DNA of 64,000 nt from the NCBI RefSeq assembly GCF_047468865.1, contig NZ_JBLGTV010000009.1, forward strand, positions 1 to 64,000, read 5' to 3'. A program made the translations under genes and the position numbers. This document shows, in pieces, positions 35,360 through 42,152 of the stretch. The notes under the pieces are model-generated. The model made no database searches and was not told the DNA's origin. It saw nothing but the letters and a program-made list of their open reading frames with translations. This stretch comes from Castellaniella hirudinis_A. Its GTDB lineage: Bacteria; Pseudomonadota; Gammaproteobacteria; Burkholderiales; Burkholderiaceae_B. The first letter of the stretch is position 1, and every line of letters starts with the position of its first letter.

Positions 35360-36082
35360 TCAGGCGCCGGCGTCGTCATCGGCCCGAACCCGGTGGCGCA
35401 TCATCCGCATGAAACTCATGGAGATATGCGCCCGCCGGATCAAACCGATCGCCGCCCAATCGCCGATTTCCGCCGCAGCGAGGATATCGGTCATTTCACG
35501 ATGGAATGCCTTGAACTCATCCTGCAGCCCCAGCTGCGGCATCATTTTCAGCACCACCCGGGACACCTGGAAATACAGCCGCTCGCTGACTTCGCGCAGG
35601 GGCAGGTTGCCCGTCAAGGCCGTGACCTCTTGGAAAAACTGCATGTTCAAACGCAGGAACGTCACCTGATCCGGGGCTTGCATGGCCCGGTCGCAGCGCT
35701 GGATCAGTTCGCGGATGCGATCCAGGTCTTCCGGGGTGCGCGGCACCGGACACAGCCGGCCCAGCAATTCGGCCAGTTCCATGCGCAACTGGTAGACCTG
35801 CTGCAGCGCCTCGATGTCGACGTCGGTGACTATCGTGCCGACGCCATGCACGGATTGAACCAGGCCCTCGGCCTCAAGCCGGGACAGCACCCGGCGCAAG
35901 GGGGTACGGCTGACTTCGAATTCCTGGGCGAGCTCGACCTCGGACAGGACGCAGCCCGGCGCATAATCGAGAAAATAGATGCGGTCGCGCAGCAGCTGGT
36001 ACATGCGCTCATGCCGCTCTTTCGCCGAAGGCGAATGCGGATGGCCCGGCCCGGGCGCGGTTTCGGTTTGGGAATCAGCCAT
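35360..36082 (-). CDS. GntR-family transcriptional regulator with FCD domain
   Basis: 240-residue regulator with an N-terminal winged helix (residues 25-95; LSEVELAQEFEVSRTPLRRVLSRLEAEGLV). A FadR/FCD-type effector domain follows, with the metal or ligand-binding histidines spread over 120-230. It begins at the ATG overlapping the ehuA1 stop, so it is the last gene of the ehuBCDA1 operon. It likely controls this importer and the divergent doeA-sox operon. It is not the MocR-type EnuR usual for ectoine catabolism. Confidence 0.88.
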   Translation of the reverse strand: MADSQTETAPGPGHPHSPSAKERHERMYQLLRDRIYFLDYAPGCVLSEVELAQEFEVSRTPLRRVLSRLEAEGLVQSVHGVGTIVTDVDIEALQQVYQLRMELAELLGRLCPVPRTPEDLDRIRELIQRCDRAMQAPDQVTFLRLNMQFFQEVTALTGNLPLREVSERLYFQVSRVVLKMMPQLGLQDEFKAFHREMTDILAAAEIGDWAAIGLIRRAHISMSFMRMMRHRVRADDDAGA

Positions 36083-36867
36083 CAGCCCGCCTCCAGCACC
36101 GCGCTCAGGAACTGCTGAGTGCGCTCGTTCCGGGGGGCGCCGAACAAGGCATCGGGCGTGCCTTGTTCGCAGATTTTTCCCTGGTAGAAAAAGCAGACGC
36201 GGTCGGAAAATTCCTTGGCGAACCCCATCTGGTGCGTGACCATCAGCATGGTCAGGTCATGTTCCCGGCCGATCCGGCGGATCACCTGCAGCACTTCGCC
36301 GACCAGTTCGGGATCCAGGGCGGACGTGACCTCGTCGAACAGCATGATCTTGGGCCGCATGGCCAGCGCCCGGGCGATGGCGACGCGCTGCTGCTGGCCG
36401 CCCGACAACTGGGCGGGGTAGTGATCTTTTTTCTGGGACAGGCCCACCATATCGAGCAGCTCCGCCGCGCGCGCCTGGGCGTCGGCTTTGCGCATGCCCA
36501 GCGACTTGATGGGCGCTTCGATGCAGTTGGCCAGGGCGGTCATGTGCGGAAACAGATTGAAGGACTGAAAGACCATGCCGATCTTCGAGCGAACCCGCCG
36601 GACATGGGCCAGATTGCCCCGGATCAGCTTGCCGTCCTTCAGCATGTGGGTCAGCGGTTCGCCTTCGACCCAGATGACGCCGTCGTCGATGTCTTCGAGC
36701 GTCATGAGCATGCGCAGCACCGTGGTCTTGCCCGAACCGGAAGGCCCGATGATGGAGACTTTTTCTCCCCGGGCGATGTCCAGGTTCAGGCCGTCCAGCA
36801 CGGTCAGCGGGCCGTAGCGTTTGGAGACATTCTCAAAGCGGATCATGGGGGCGGCGGCATCGGTCAT
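36082..36867 (-). CDS. ehuA: Ectoine-type ABC transporter ATP-binding protein EhuA (first system)
   Basis: 261-residue ATPase with Walker A GPSGSGKT (near residue 40), Q-loop MVFQSFNLFPH, signature LSGGQQQRVAIARAL, Walker B IMLFDEVTSALD and the switch VTHQ. Length is normal for EhuA, lacking the repeat tail found in the second copy. It overlaps ehuD1 by four bases at its start and the GntR gene by one base at its end. Confidence 0.9.
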   Translation of the reverse strand: MTDAAAPMIRFENVSKRYGPLTVLDGLNLDIARGEKVSIIGPSGSGKTTVLRMLMTLEDIDDGVIWVEGEPLTHMLKDGKLIRGNLAHVRRVRSKIGMVFQSFNLFPHMTALANCIEAPIKSLGMRKADAQARAAELLDMVGLSQKKDHYPAQLSGGQQQRVAIARALAMRPKIMLFDEVTSALDPELVGEVLQVIRRIGREHDLTMLMVTHQMGFAKEFSDRVCFFYQGKICEQGTPDALFGAPRNERTQQFLSAVLEAG

Positions 36868-37523
36868 GGGGCGGGTCTCCGGTTGAGCCGGCGTTCGACA
36901 AGGTGGATGAGCGCGGCCGAGGCCAGGCTCATGACCAGGAAAAACAGGCCGACCAGGGTAATGGGTTCAGTGTAGCGAAAGGACTGCGAGCCAATGATCT
37001 TGGCCGTCTGCATCAGTTCGAGCACGGCAATGGCGGACAGCAGCGGGGTTTCCTTGAACAGGGCCACCAGGTAATTGCCCAGCATCGGGACGATGGGCGG
37101 GATGACCTGCGGGATGATGATGTCCAGGAGCGTCGTCTTCAGCGGCAGGTTCAGGGCGATGCTGGCTTCCCATTGCCCGCGGGGCACGCTGGCGAAGCCG
37201 GCCCGGTAGACTTCCGAACAATACGCGGCGTAGTGCAGGCCGATCGCCAGGACGCCCGCGGTAAAGCCGTCCAGCACCAAGCCGAATTTCGGGAACACGA
37301 AGAAAATAAAGAAAATCTGGATGAGCAGCGGCGTGGAGCGGATGAATTCCACCAGGATGGACAGGATCAGGTTGGATCGGGGGAACGCGATGCGCAAGAC
37401 CGCCACGACCAGCCCCAGCACGGCCGCCATGATGAAGCCCAGCACCGTGGCCTGGATGGTGATGACGGCGGCTTCCGCCAGCATCGGCAGGATTTCGACA
37501 GTAAAAGACCAATCCCACATCAT
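36864..37523 (-). CDS. ehuD: Ectoine-type ABC transporter permease EhuD (first system)
   Basis: 219-residue permease with five membrane helices, LVEFIRSTPLLIQIFFIFF, LHYAAYCSEVYRAGFASV and the EAA loop EASIALNLPLKTTLLDIIIPQV. It lies between ehuC1 and ehuA1 with four-base overlaps at both ends, an arrangement implying tight translational coupling. Confidence 0.9.
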   Translation of the reverse strand: MMWDWSFTVEILPMLAEAAVITIQATVLGFIMAAVLGLVVAVLRIAFPRSNLILSILVEFIRSTPLLIQIFFIFFVFPKFGLVLDGFTAGVLAIGLHYAAYCSEVYRAGFASVPRGQWEASIALNLPLKTTLLDIIIPQVIPPIVPMLGNYLVALFKETPLLSAIAVLELMQTAKIIGSQSFRYTEPITLVGLFFLVMSLASAALIHLVERRLNRRPAP

Positions 37524-38248
37524 GCGGCCCTCCCGCGGGACAGCCCTTTGGCAGCCCGTTTTTCAAGCACGCGCATGCCGATGGTGATGACCAGGGAAAT
37601 GACCAGGTACAGCAGCAGGACAAGCACGAAGATCGGCACGGTTTTCAGGGTGGTCTGATTAAGCTGCTGCGCCTTGAAGGTCAGGTCGCCCAGGGTGATC
37701 AGCGACACCAGCGCGGTGGATTTCAGCAATTCGATGAACAGATTGCCCCACGGGGGAATCATGGCCACGAACGCCTGCGGCAGAATGATGCGCCGGAGCG
37801 TATGCGCGAAACTCATGTTCAAGGCGATGGTGGCTTCCCATTGCCCCTTGGGAACGGCCTGGATGGCGCTGCGCACGACTTCCGACCCATAGGCGCCGAT
37901 GTTCAGGCCCAGCGCCAGCACCGCCACCGTGAAGGCATCCAGCATGACGCCGAACTGCGGCAACACGAAAAACAGCCAGAACAGCTGCACCAGAGCGGAC
38001 GTGCCGCGGAAGATTTCAACGTAGACAATGGCCAGCCAGCGCAAGGGCCCCGGGCCATACAGGCGCGCGAGGGCGGCCAGGACGCCCATCGACACGGCCA
38101 GCAACATGCCCCAGGCCGTGATCTGCAGCGTCAGCACGACCCCGTCGAGCAAACCGGGGAGAAACACGCTGTAGTCGCTGCGCGTGGACAGGAAGATGAG
38201 TATGGCCAGGGTGGCCAGCAACATGCCACCGAGAGAACTGATCGTCAT
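37520..38248 (-). CDS. ehuC: Ectoine-type ABC transporter permease EhuC (first system)
   Basis: 242-residue permease with YVEIFRGTSALVQLFWLFF, LGLNIGAYGSEVVRSAIQAV and the EAA loop EATIALNMSFAHTLRRIILPQA, matching EhuC. The ATG at 38248 follows a GGAAAG site. A reading that starts at 38314 would run through the ehuB-ehuC intergenic hairpin and is rejected. Overlaps ehuD1 by four bases. Confidence 0.9.
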   Translation of the reverse strand: MTISSLGGMLLATLAILIFLSTRSDYSVFLPGLLDGVVLTLQITAWGMLLAVSMGVLAALARLYGPGPLRWLAIVYVEIFRGTSALVQLFWLFFVLPQFGVMLDAFTVAVLALGLNIGAYGSEVVRSAIQAVPKGQWEATIALNMSFAHTLRRIILPQAFVAMIPPWGNLFIELLKSTALVSLITLGDLTFKAQQLNQTTLKTVPIFVLVLLLYLVISLVITIGMRVLEKRAAKGLSRGRAA

Positions 38249-38275
38249 CCGCTTTCCATTTTCGGGTTGAGGATA

Positions 38276-38311
38276 CCGCCGGGCCGGGTGCGGCAGGCAC
38301 CGGCCCGGCGG
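38276..38311 (-). promoter_or_regulatory. Intergenic stem-loop between ehuB1 and ehuC1
   Basis: Perfect 12-bp inverted repeat (CCGCCGGGCCGG with CCGGCCCGGCGG) with a 12-base loop, placed eight bases after the ehuB1 stop. Like the hairpin in the second ehu operon, it probably stabilises the binding-protein mRNA relative to the permease genes. No T run follows. Confidence 0.75.
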
Positions 38312-38319
38312 CAAACGGA

Positions 38320-39183
38320 TTATTCACCGGCGCAGAGTTCGGCCGTGGTCTTGTTGGGCAGGTAGTCTTTGCCGAAGCCAAACGGTTCGACCAGCGCAAT
38401 GTGCTCCGGCGAGCCGAGGAACTGCTTCAGTTCGGCATTGAATGCATCGAGCAGGTCTTTGTCTTCCTTGCGGAAGCCAAAGCCGCCATGCCCCTTGACG
38501 GACTTGCCAGCCACTTCCCCAAAAGGCTGCGTAGCTTCGACGCCATCAGCCTTCGAGGCCATATTGGCGATAGACAGGGCGGTCAGGGCCGCAGCATCCG
38601 CGCGACCCGACTGGACGGCGGCCACCAGGCTAGACTGATCAGGCAGCATGACCAGCTGCTTCAGGCCGATGCCGGCGTCCTTGGCGTAGCCGACTTCCAC
38701 CGCCCCCGCCATGACGGCCAGCTTGAGGGCCGGGTCATCCTTGATGGAGGCATAGTCCTTGATGCCTTTCGGATTGCCCTTGGGCACCAGCATGGACTGG
38801 CCAATCCCATAGGAAGGCTCGGAGAAGTTGATTTCGGCGCAACGCTTCGGGTTGATGAACATGCCGGCGGCGATGATGTCGAAGCGGCCGGCCTTCAGCC
38901 CAGGGATCAGCGCACCGAATTCGGTCAGCACACCATCGACCTGCTTGATGCCCATGCGGGCCAGCACGGCCTTGACGACCTCGGGGGATTCGCCCGTGAG
39001 CTTGCCATCCGGGGTGGCAAAACCGAATGGGGCTTCATTGGCAAAACCGACGCGGATAAAGCCGTCGGCCTGGGCGCGTTCCAGCGTGGTTTGCGCCATG
39101 ACGACCGTGCTGGCGGAACCCAGCAAGGCCAGCGAGGCGCCCAGACTCAGCAGCATGCGCCGCGTCCATACAACATGTTTCAT
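38320..39183 (-). CDS. ehuB: Ectoine/hydroxyectoine-binding protein EhuB (first system)
   Basis: 287-residue periplasmic binding protein with signal peptide (about residues 1-30, ending VMAQ). The sequence GFIRVGFANEAPFGFATPDGKLTGESPEVVKAVL, LTEFGALIPGLKAGRFDIIAAGMFINPKRC and SEPSYGIGQSMLVPKGNP closely follows the EhuB pattern, so this is the better candidate for true ectoine uptake. It is first in the minus-strand ehuBCDA-gntR operon and divergent from the doeA-sox operon. Confidence 0.93.
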   Translation of the reverse strand: MKHVVWTRRMLLSLGASLALLGSASTVVMAQTTLERAQADGFIRVGFANEAPFGFATPDGKLTGESPEVVKAVLARMGIKQVDGVLTEFGALIPGLKAGRFDIIAAGMFINPKRCAEINFSEPSYGIGQSMLVPKGNPKGIKDYASIKDDPALKLAVMAGAVEVGYAKDAGIGLKQLVMLPDQSSLVAAVQSGRADAAALTALSIANMASKADGVEATQPFGEVAGKSVKGHGGFGFRKEDKDLLDAFNAELKQFLGSPEHIALVEPFGFGKDYLPNKTTAELCAGE

Positions 39184-39282
39184 TGTCTTCCTCCTGATGT
39201 TTTTTAGCGGGCCGCATGATCCAGCGCTTGATCTGGTGACGGCTTAGTCGAAGCATCGCATTTTTTGCCTGCCAACGCAACG

Positions 39283-39379
39283 GTTGTGCACAACACTAGG
39301 TGAAAAACCTAATATAAATGACTAATCCATTGATTTTATCCACAAGCAACTCCTATACTCTGCACAGTTGAATACAACT
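39283..39379. promoter_or_regulatory. Cluster of three inverted repeats in the ehuB-doeA divergent region
   Basis: Three perfect palindromes lie between the divergent starts: GTTGTGCACAAC (39283-39294), TAGGT-GAAAA-ACCTA (39297-39311) and AGTTG-AATA-CAACT (39366-39379). The first and third are the size of operators bound by GntR/FCD dimers, and the regulator gene ends the neighbouring ehu operon. The region is AT-rich, consistent with promoters in both directions. Binding is inferred. Confidence 0.6.
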
Positions 39380-39439
39380 AAGCAGTTCCAGTTGAATCCC
39401 CCCTAATCGTCGGAATATCGTTTCAACACAGGAAAAACC

Positions 39440-40606
39440 ATGCATCTCACAGATTGCCGAGAGCCGACCGCGCCCTATTTCGAACCCGAGGAATTTGCCG
39501 GTCGTCTGGCTACCGTCCGGGCGAAAATGCGGGACTTGGGCGTCGATACCCTGCTGGTCTCAAGCCCCGAAAACATCTTCTGGCTGACCGGCCTGGATCA
39601 TTGGGGCTATTTCGCACCGCACCTGCTGGTGGTGCCCGCCGAGGGTGAGCTGGTGCTGGCGACGCGCGCCATGGAGCGCGTCACCATCGCCCACCAGGTG
39701 CGCAATGCCCGCTTCGAAGGCCACGCCGATCACGAGACCGTAGCCGACGCCGCACTGAGGGTGTTGCGCGCGGATTGCGGCACCATCGGGCTGGAAGCCT
39801 GGTCCTCGGGCCTGCCCCACGGACTGGCGCAACAGCTCAAACACAGTCTGCACGCCCGGGACTGGCTGGATGTGCAGGGCCTGATCGACGATCTGCGGAT
39901 GGTCAAGAGCCCCGCCGAACAAGCCCTGATGCGGGCGGCGGCGCGAGTCTCGGACGCCGGGATGACGGCCGCCATCGACGCGGTCGCCGAAGGCGCCAGC
40001 GAACGCGACGTGGCCGCGTGCGCGCAGCAGGCCATGACGGCGGCGGGAGGGACTTTCCCCGGCTTCGGCCCGTTCATCCGCTCGACCCGGCGCCTGGGCG
40101 AAGAACACACCACCTGGCGCGGCGACCGGTTCGCCGCCGGCGATTCGGTGTTCCTGGAACTGACAGGCTGCGTGGCGCGCTACCACGCGCCCCTCGGGCG
40201 GCTGATCCACGTCGGCGCCATCGCCCCGGAATCACGCGCCATGGCCGATCTGGCCGCTACGGCCTTCGCTGCAGCGACGGACGCAATGCGCGAAGGCACG
40301 CGGTTCCGGGACGTCTACGCCGCTTGGCAGGCCCAGGTGGATCGCGCCGGGCTGGCGCATTACCAGCGTCACCACTGCGGCTACCTGGTCGGCATCGGCT
40401 TTCCCCCCAGCTGGACGGGGGGCAACAAGGTGACGGGCCTGCGGCGCGACAGCGACGTCGTGCTGCGCGCCGGCATGAGTTTCCACGTCCTGTCCTGGCT
40501 GATGGGAACCAGGCGGGGCGATTTTTTCGTCTCCAACACCGTCCTGCTGGGTCCCTCCGGGCCCGAAGTGCTGAACCGCGCCCCGGGCGGCGTCATGCTG
40601 CGTTGA
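39440..40606 (+). CDS. doeA: DoeA/EutD-like ectoine hydrolase family protein, copy 1
   Basis: 388-residue pita-bread-fold (M24-like) hydrolase. The creatinase-type N-domain has SSPENIFWLTGLDHWGYF. The catalytic domain carries the DoeA/EutD hallmarks LELTGCVARYHAPLGR (about 237-254) and CGYLVGIGFPPSW (about 313-325). The canonical M24 metal ligands (Asp-Asp-His-Glu-Glu) are not present at these places, as in metal-independent ectoine hydrolases. Predicted reaction is ring opening of an ectoine-like cyclic amidine. It opens the eight-gene operon and is 10 bases from soxB. The exact substrate is uncertain because a second paralogue is present. Confidence 0.82.
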   Translation: MHLTDCREPTAPYFEPEEFAGRLATVRAKMRDLGVDTLLVSSPENIFWLTGLDHWGYFAPHLLVVPAEGELVLATRAMERVTIAHQVRNARFEGHADHETVADAALRVLRADCGTIGLEAWSSGLPHGLAQQLKHSLHARDWLDVQGLIDDLRMVKSPAEQALMRAAARVSDAGMTAAIDAVAEGASERDVAACAQQAMTAAGGTFPGFGPFIRSTRRLGEEHTTWRGDRFAAGDSVFLELTGCVARYHAPLGRLIHVGAIAPESRAMADLAATAFAAATDAMREGTRFRDVYAAWQAQVDRAGLAHYQRHHCGYLVGIGFPPSWTGGNKVTGLRRDSDVVLRAGMSFHVLSWLMGTRRGDFFVSNTVLLGPSGPEVLNRAPGGVMLR

Positions 40607-40616
40607 GGAGAATGCC

Positions 40617-41873
40617 ATGTCCCGCTATTCCGCCCTGTCCCTGTTGCGCAATGCCCTGTCCGGCCACCGGCACTGGCCACGCGCCTGGCGCGCGCCCGCG
40701 CCAAAACCGGCGTATGACATCATCATTGTCGGCGGGGGCGGCCACGGCCTGGCCACCGCCTTCTATCTGGCCGAAAACCACGGCATCCGCAACGTGGCCG
40801 TCATCGAAAAAAGCTATGTGGGCAGCGGCAATGTCGGCCGCAACACCACGATCATCCGCTCGAACTACCTGCTCGATGGCAATACCCAGTTCTATGAGTT
40901 CTCGATGCAACTCTGGGAACAACTGTCCCGGACGCTGAATTTCAACGTGATGTTCTCGCAGCGCGGCCAGATCGTGACAGCCCATTCGGCCGACCAACTG
41001 GACGCCTTCAGCCACCGCGCCAACGTCATGCGCCTGAACGGCATCGACGCCGACATCCTGTCGCGCGACGACGTGCGCCGTCTGGTGCCCTACCTGAACT
41101 ATTCCGAAACGGCGCGGTTTCCGATCCACGGCGCAATCCTGCAGGGCCGCGCCGGCACGGCGCGGCACGATGCCGTCGTCTGGGGCTACGCCCGCGCAGC
41201 GGACGCGCACGGGGTCGATATCATCCAGAATTGCGAGGTCACCGATTTCCTCTGGGCAGGCGAGCGCATCACCGGCGTGCAGACCAGCCAGGGCCCGATC
41301 TCGGCGGGCCGGGTCGGACTGGCGGTCGCCGGGCACACCTCGGTGCTGGGGCACAAAGCAGGACTGGAACTGCCCATCGAAAGCCATGTTCTGCAAGCCT
41401 TCGTCACCGAACCGCTCAAACCCCTGGTCGATCATGTGGTGGCCTATGGGGCCGACCACTACTACCTCAGCCAATCGGACAAGGGCGGCCTGGTCTTGGG
41501 CGGCAGTCTGGATGGCTACGATTCCTATGCCCAGCGGGGCAATCCAGGCATCGTGCGCGACATCGCGGAGGCCGCCGTGGCGCTGATGCCCTGCATTTCC
41601 CGGGTGCGCCTGCTGAGGCACTGGGGCGGCGTCATGGACATGACTCCCGATGCCAGCCCCATCATCTGCCCAACGCCGATCGATGGACTCTATCTCAACG
41701 GAGGATGGTGCTACGGCGGTTTCAAGGCCACCCCGGCCTCCGGCTGGTGCTTTGCCCACACGCTGGCCACCGGTCGCTCCCATCCACTCAATGCCGCCTT
41801 CGGCCTGGATCGCTTCCGCACCGGCGGCACCCTCGACGAAGCCGGCGTCGGCCCCTTCGCCTGGCTTCAGTGA
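40617..41873 (+). CDS. soxB: Sarcosine oxidase beta subunit (heterotetrameric type)
   Basis: 418-residue flavoprotein of the DAO fold. The dinucleotide motif IIVGGGGHGLATAFYL starts near residue 36. His184 in TARHDAVVWGYAR corresponds to the histidine that binds FMN covalently in SoxB. It oxidises an N-methyl or secondary amino group, in the known case sarcosine to glycine. A GAGGAG site precedes the ATG. It is the first of the soxBDAG set. Confidence 0.92.
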   Translation: MSRYSALSLLRNALSGHRHWPRAWRAPAPKPAYDIIIVGGGGHGLATAFYLAENHGIRNVAVIEKSYVGSGNVGRNTTIIRSNYLLDGNTQFYEFSMQLWEQLSRTLNFNVMFSQRGQIVTAHSADQLDAFSHRANVMRLNGIDADILSRDDVRRLVPYLNYSETARFPIHGAILQGRAGTARHDAVVWGYARAADAHGVDIIQNCEVTDFLWAGERITGVQTSQGPISAGRVGLAVAGHTSVLGHKAGLELPIESHVLQAFVTEPLKPLVDHVVAYGADHYYLSQSDKGGLVLGGSLDGYDSYAQRGNPGIVRDIAEAAVALMPCISRVRLLRHWGGVMDMTPDASPIICPTPIDGLYLNGGWCYGGFKATPASGWCFAHTLATGRSHPLNAAFGLDRFRTGGTLDEAGVGPFAWLQ

Positions 41874-41885
41874 GGAAACCTGTCC

Positions 41886-42152
41886 ATGCTGCGCATTCAA
41901 TGCCCCTGCTGCGGGGCCCGCGATCACGACGAATTCCGCTATGGCGGCGATGCCGCCCGCATCCGGCCCGCCCACGACGACCCCGATTTCGAGGCCTGGT
42001 ATCGCTACGTCTACGTCCGCGACAACCAGCCCGGCCCGCATCTTGAATACTGGCAGCACGTCATGGGTTGCCGCCAGTGGCTGATCGTGCAACGGGACAC
42101 CCGCAACCACCTGATCCATGCTGTCTCTTTCGCCAGGAAATCCACGCCATGA
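41886..42152 (+). CDS. soxD: Sarcosine oxidase delta subunit
   Basis: 88-residue zinc-binding subunit. Cys6 and Cys9 (QCPCCG) plus Cys62 (MGCRQWL) and nearby His58 match the SoxD zinc site. The pattern DPDFEAWYRYVYVRDNQPGP is characteristic. Stop and soxA start overlap (ATGA). It is a structural partner of SoxA/SoxB without its own activity. Confidence 0.92.
   Translation: MLRIQCPCCGARDHDEFRYGGDAARIRPAHDDPDFEAWYRYVYVRDNQPGPHLEYWQHVMGCRQWLIVQRDTRNHLIHAVSFARKSTP

Noticed and set aside
36082..39183. Treating the 36-39 kb transporter as a generic glutamine/cystine ABC importer
   Set aside because: The binding protein follows EhuB closely across its ligand-binding stretches, and ectoine genes adjoin. 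A generic label would lose that information.
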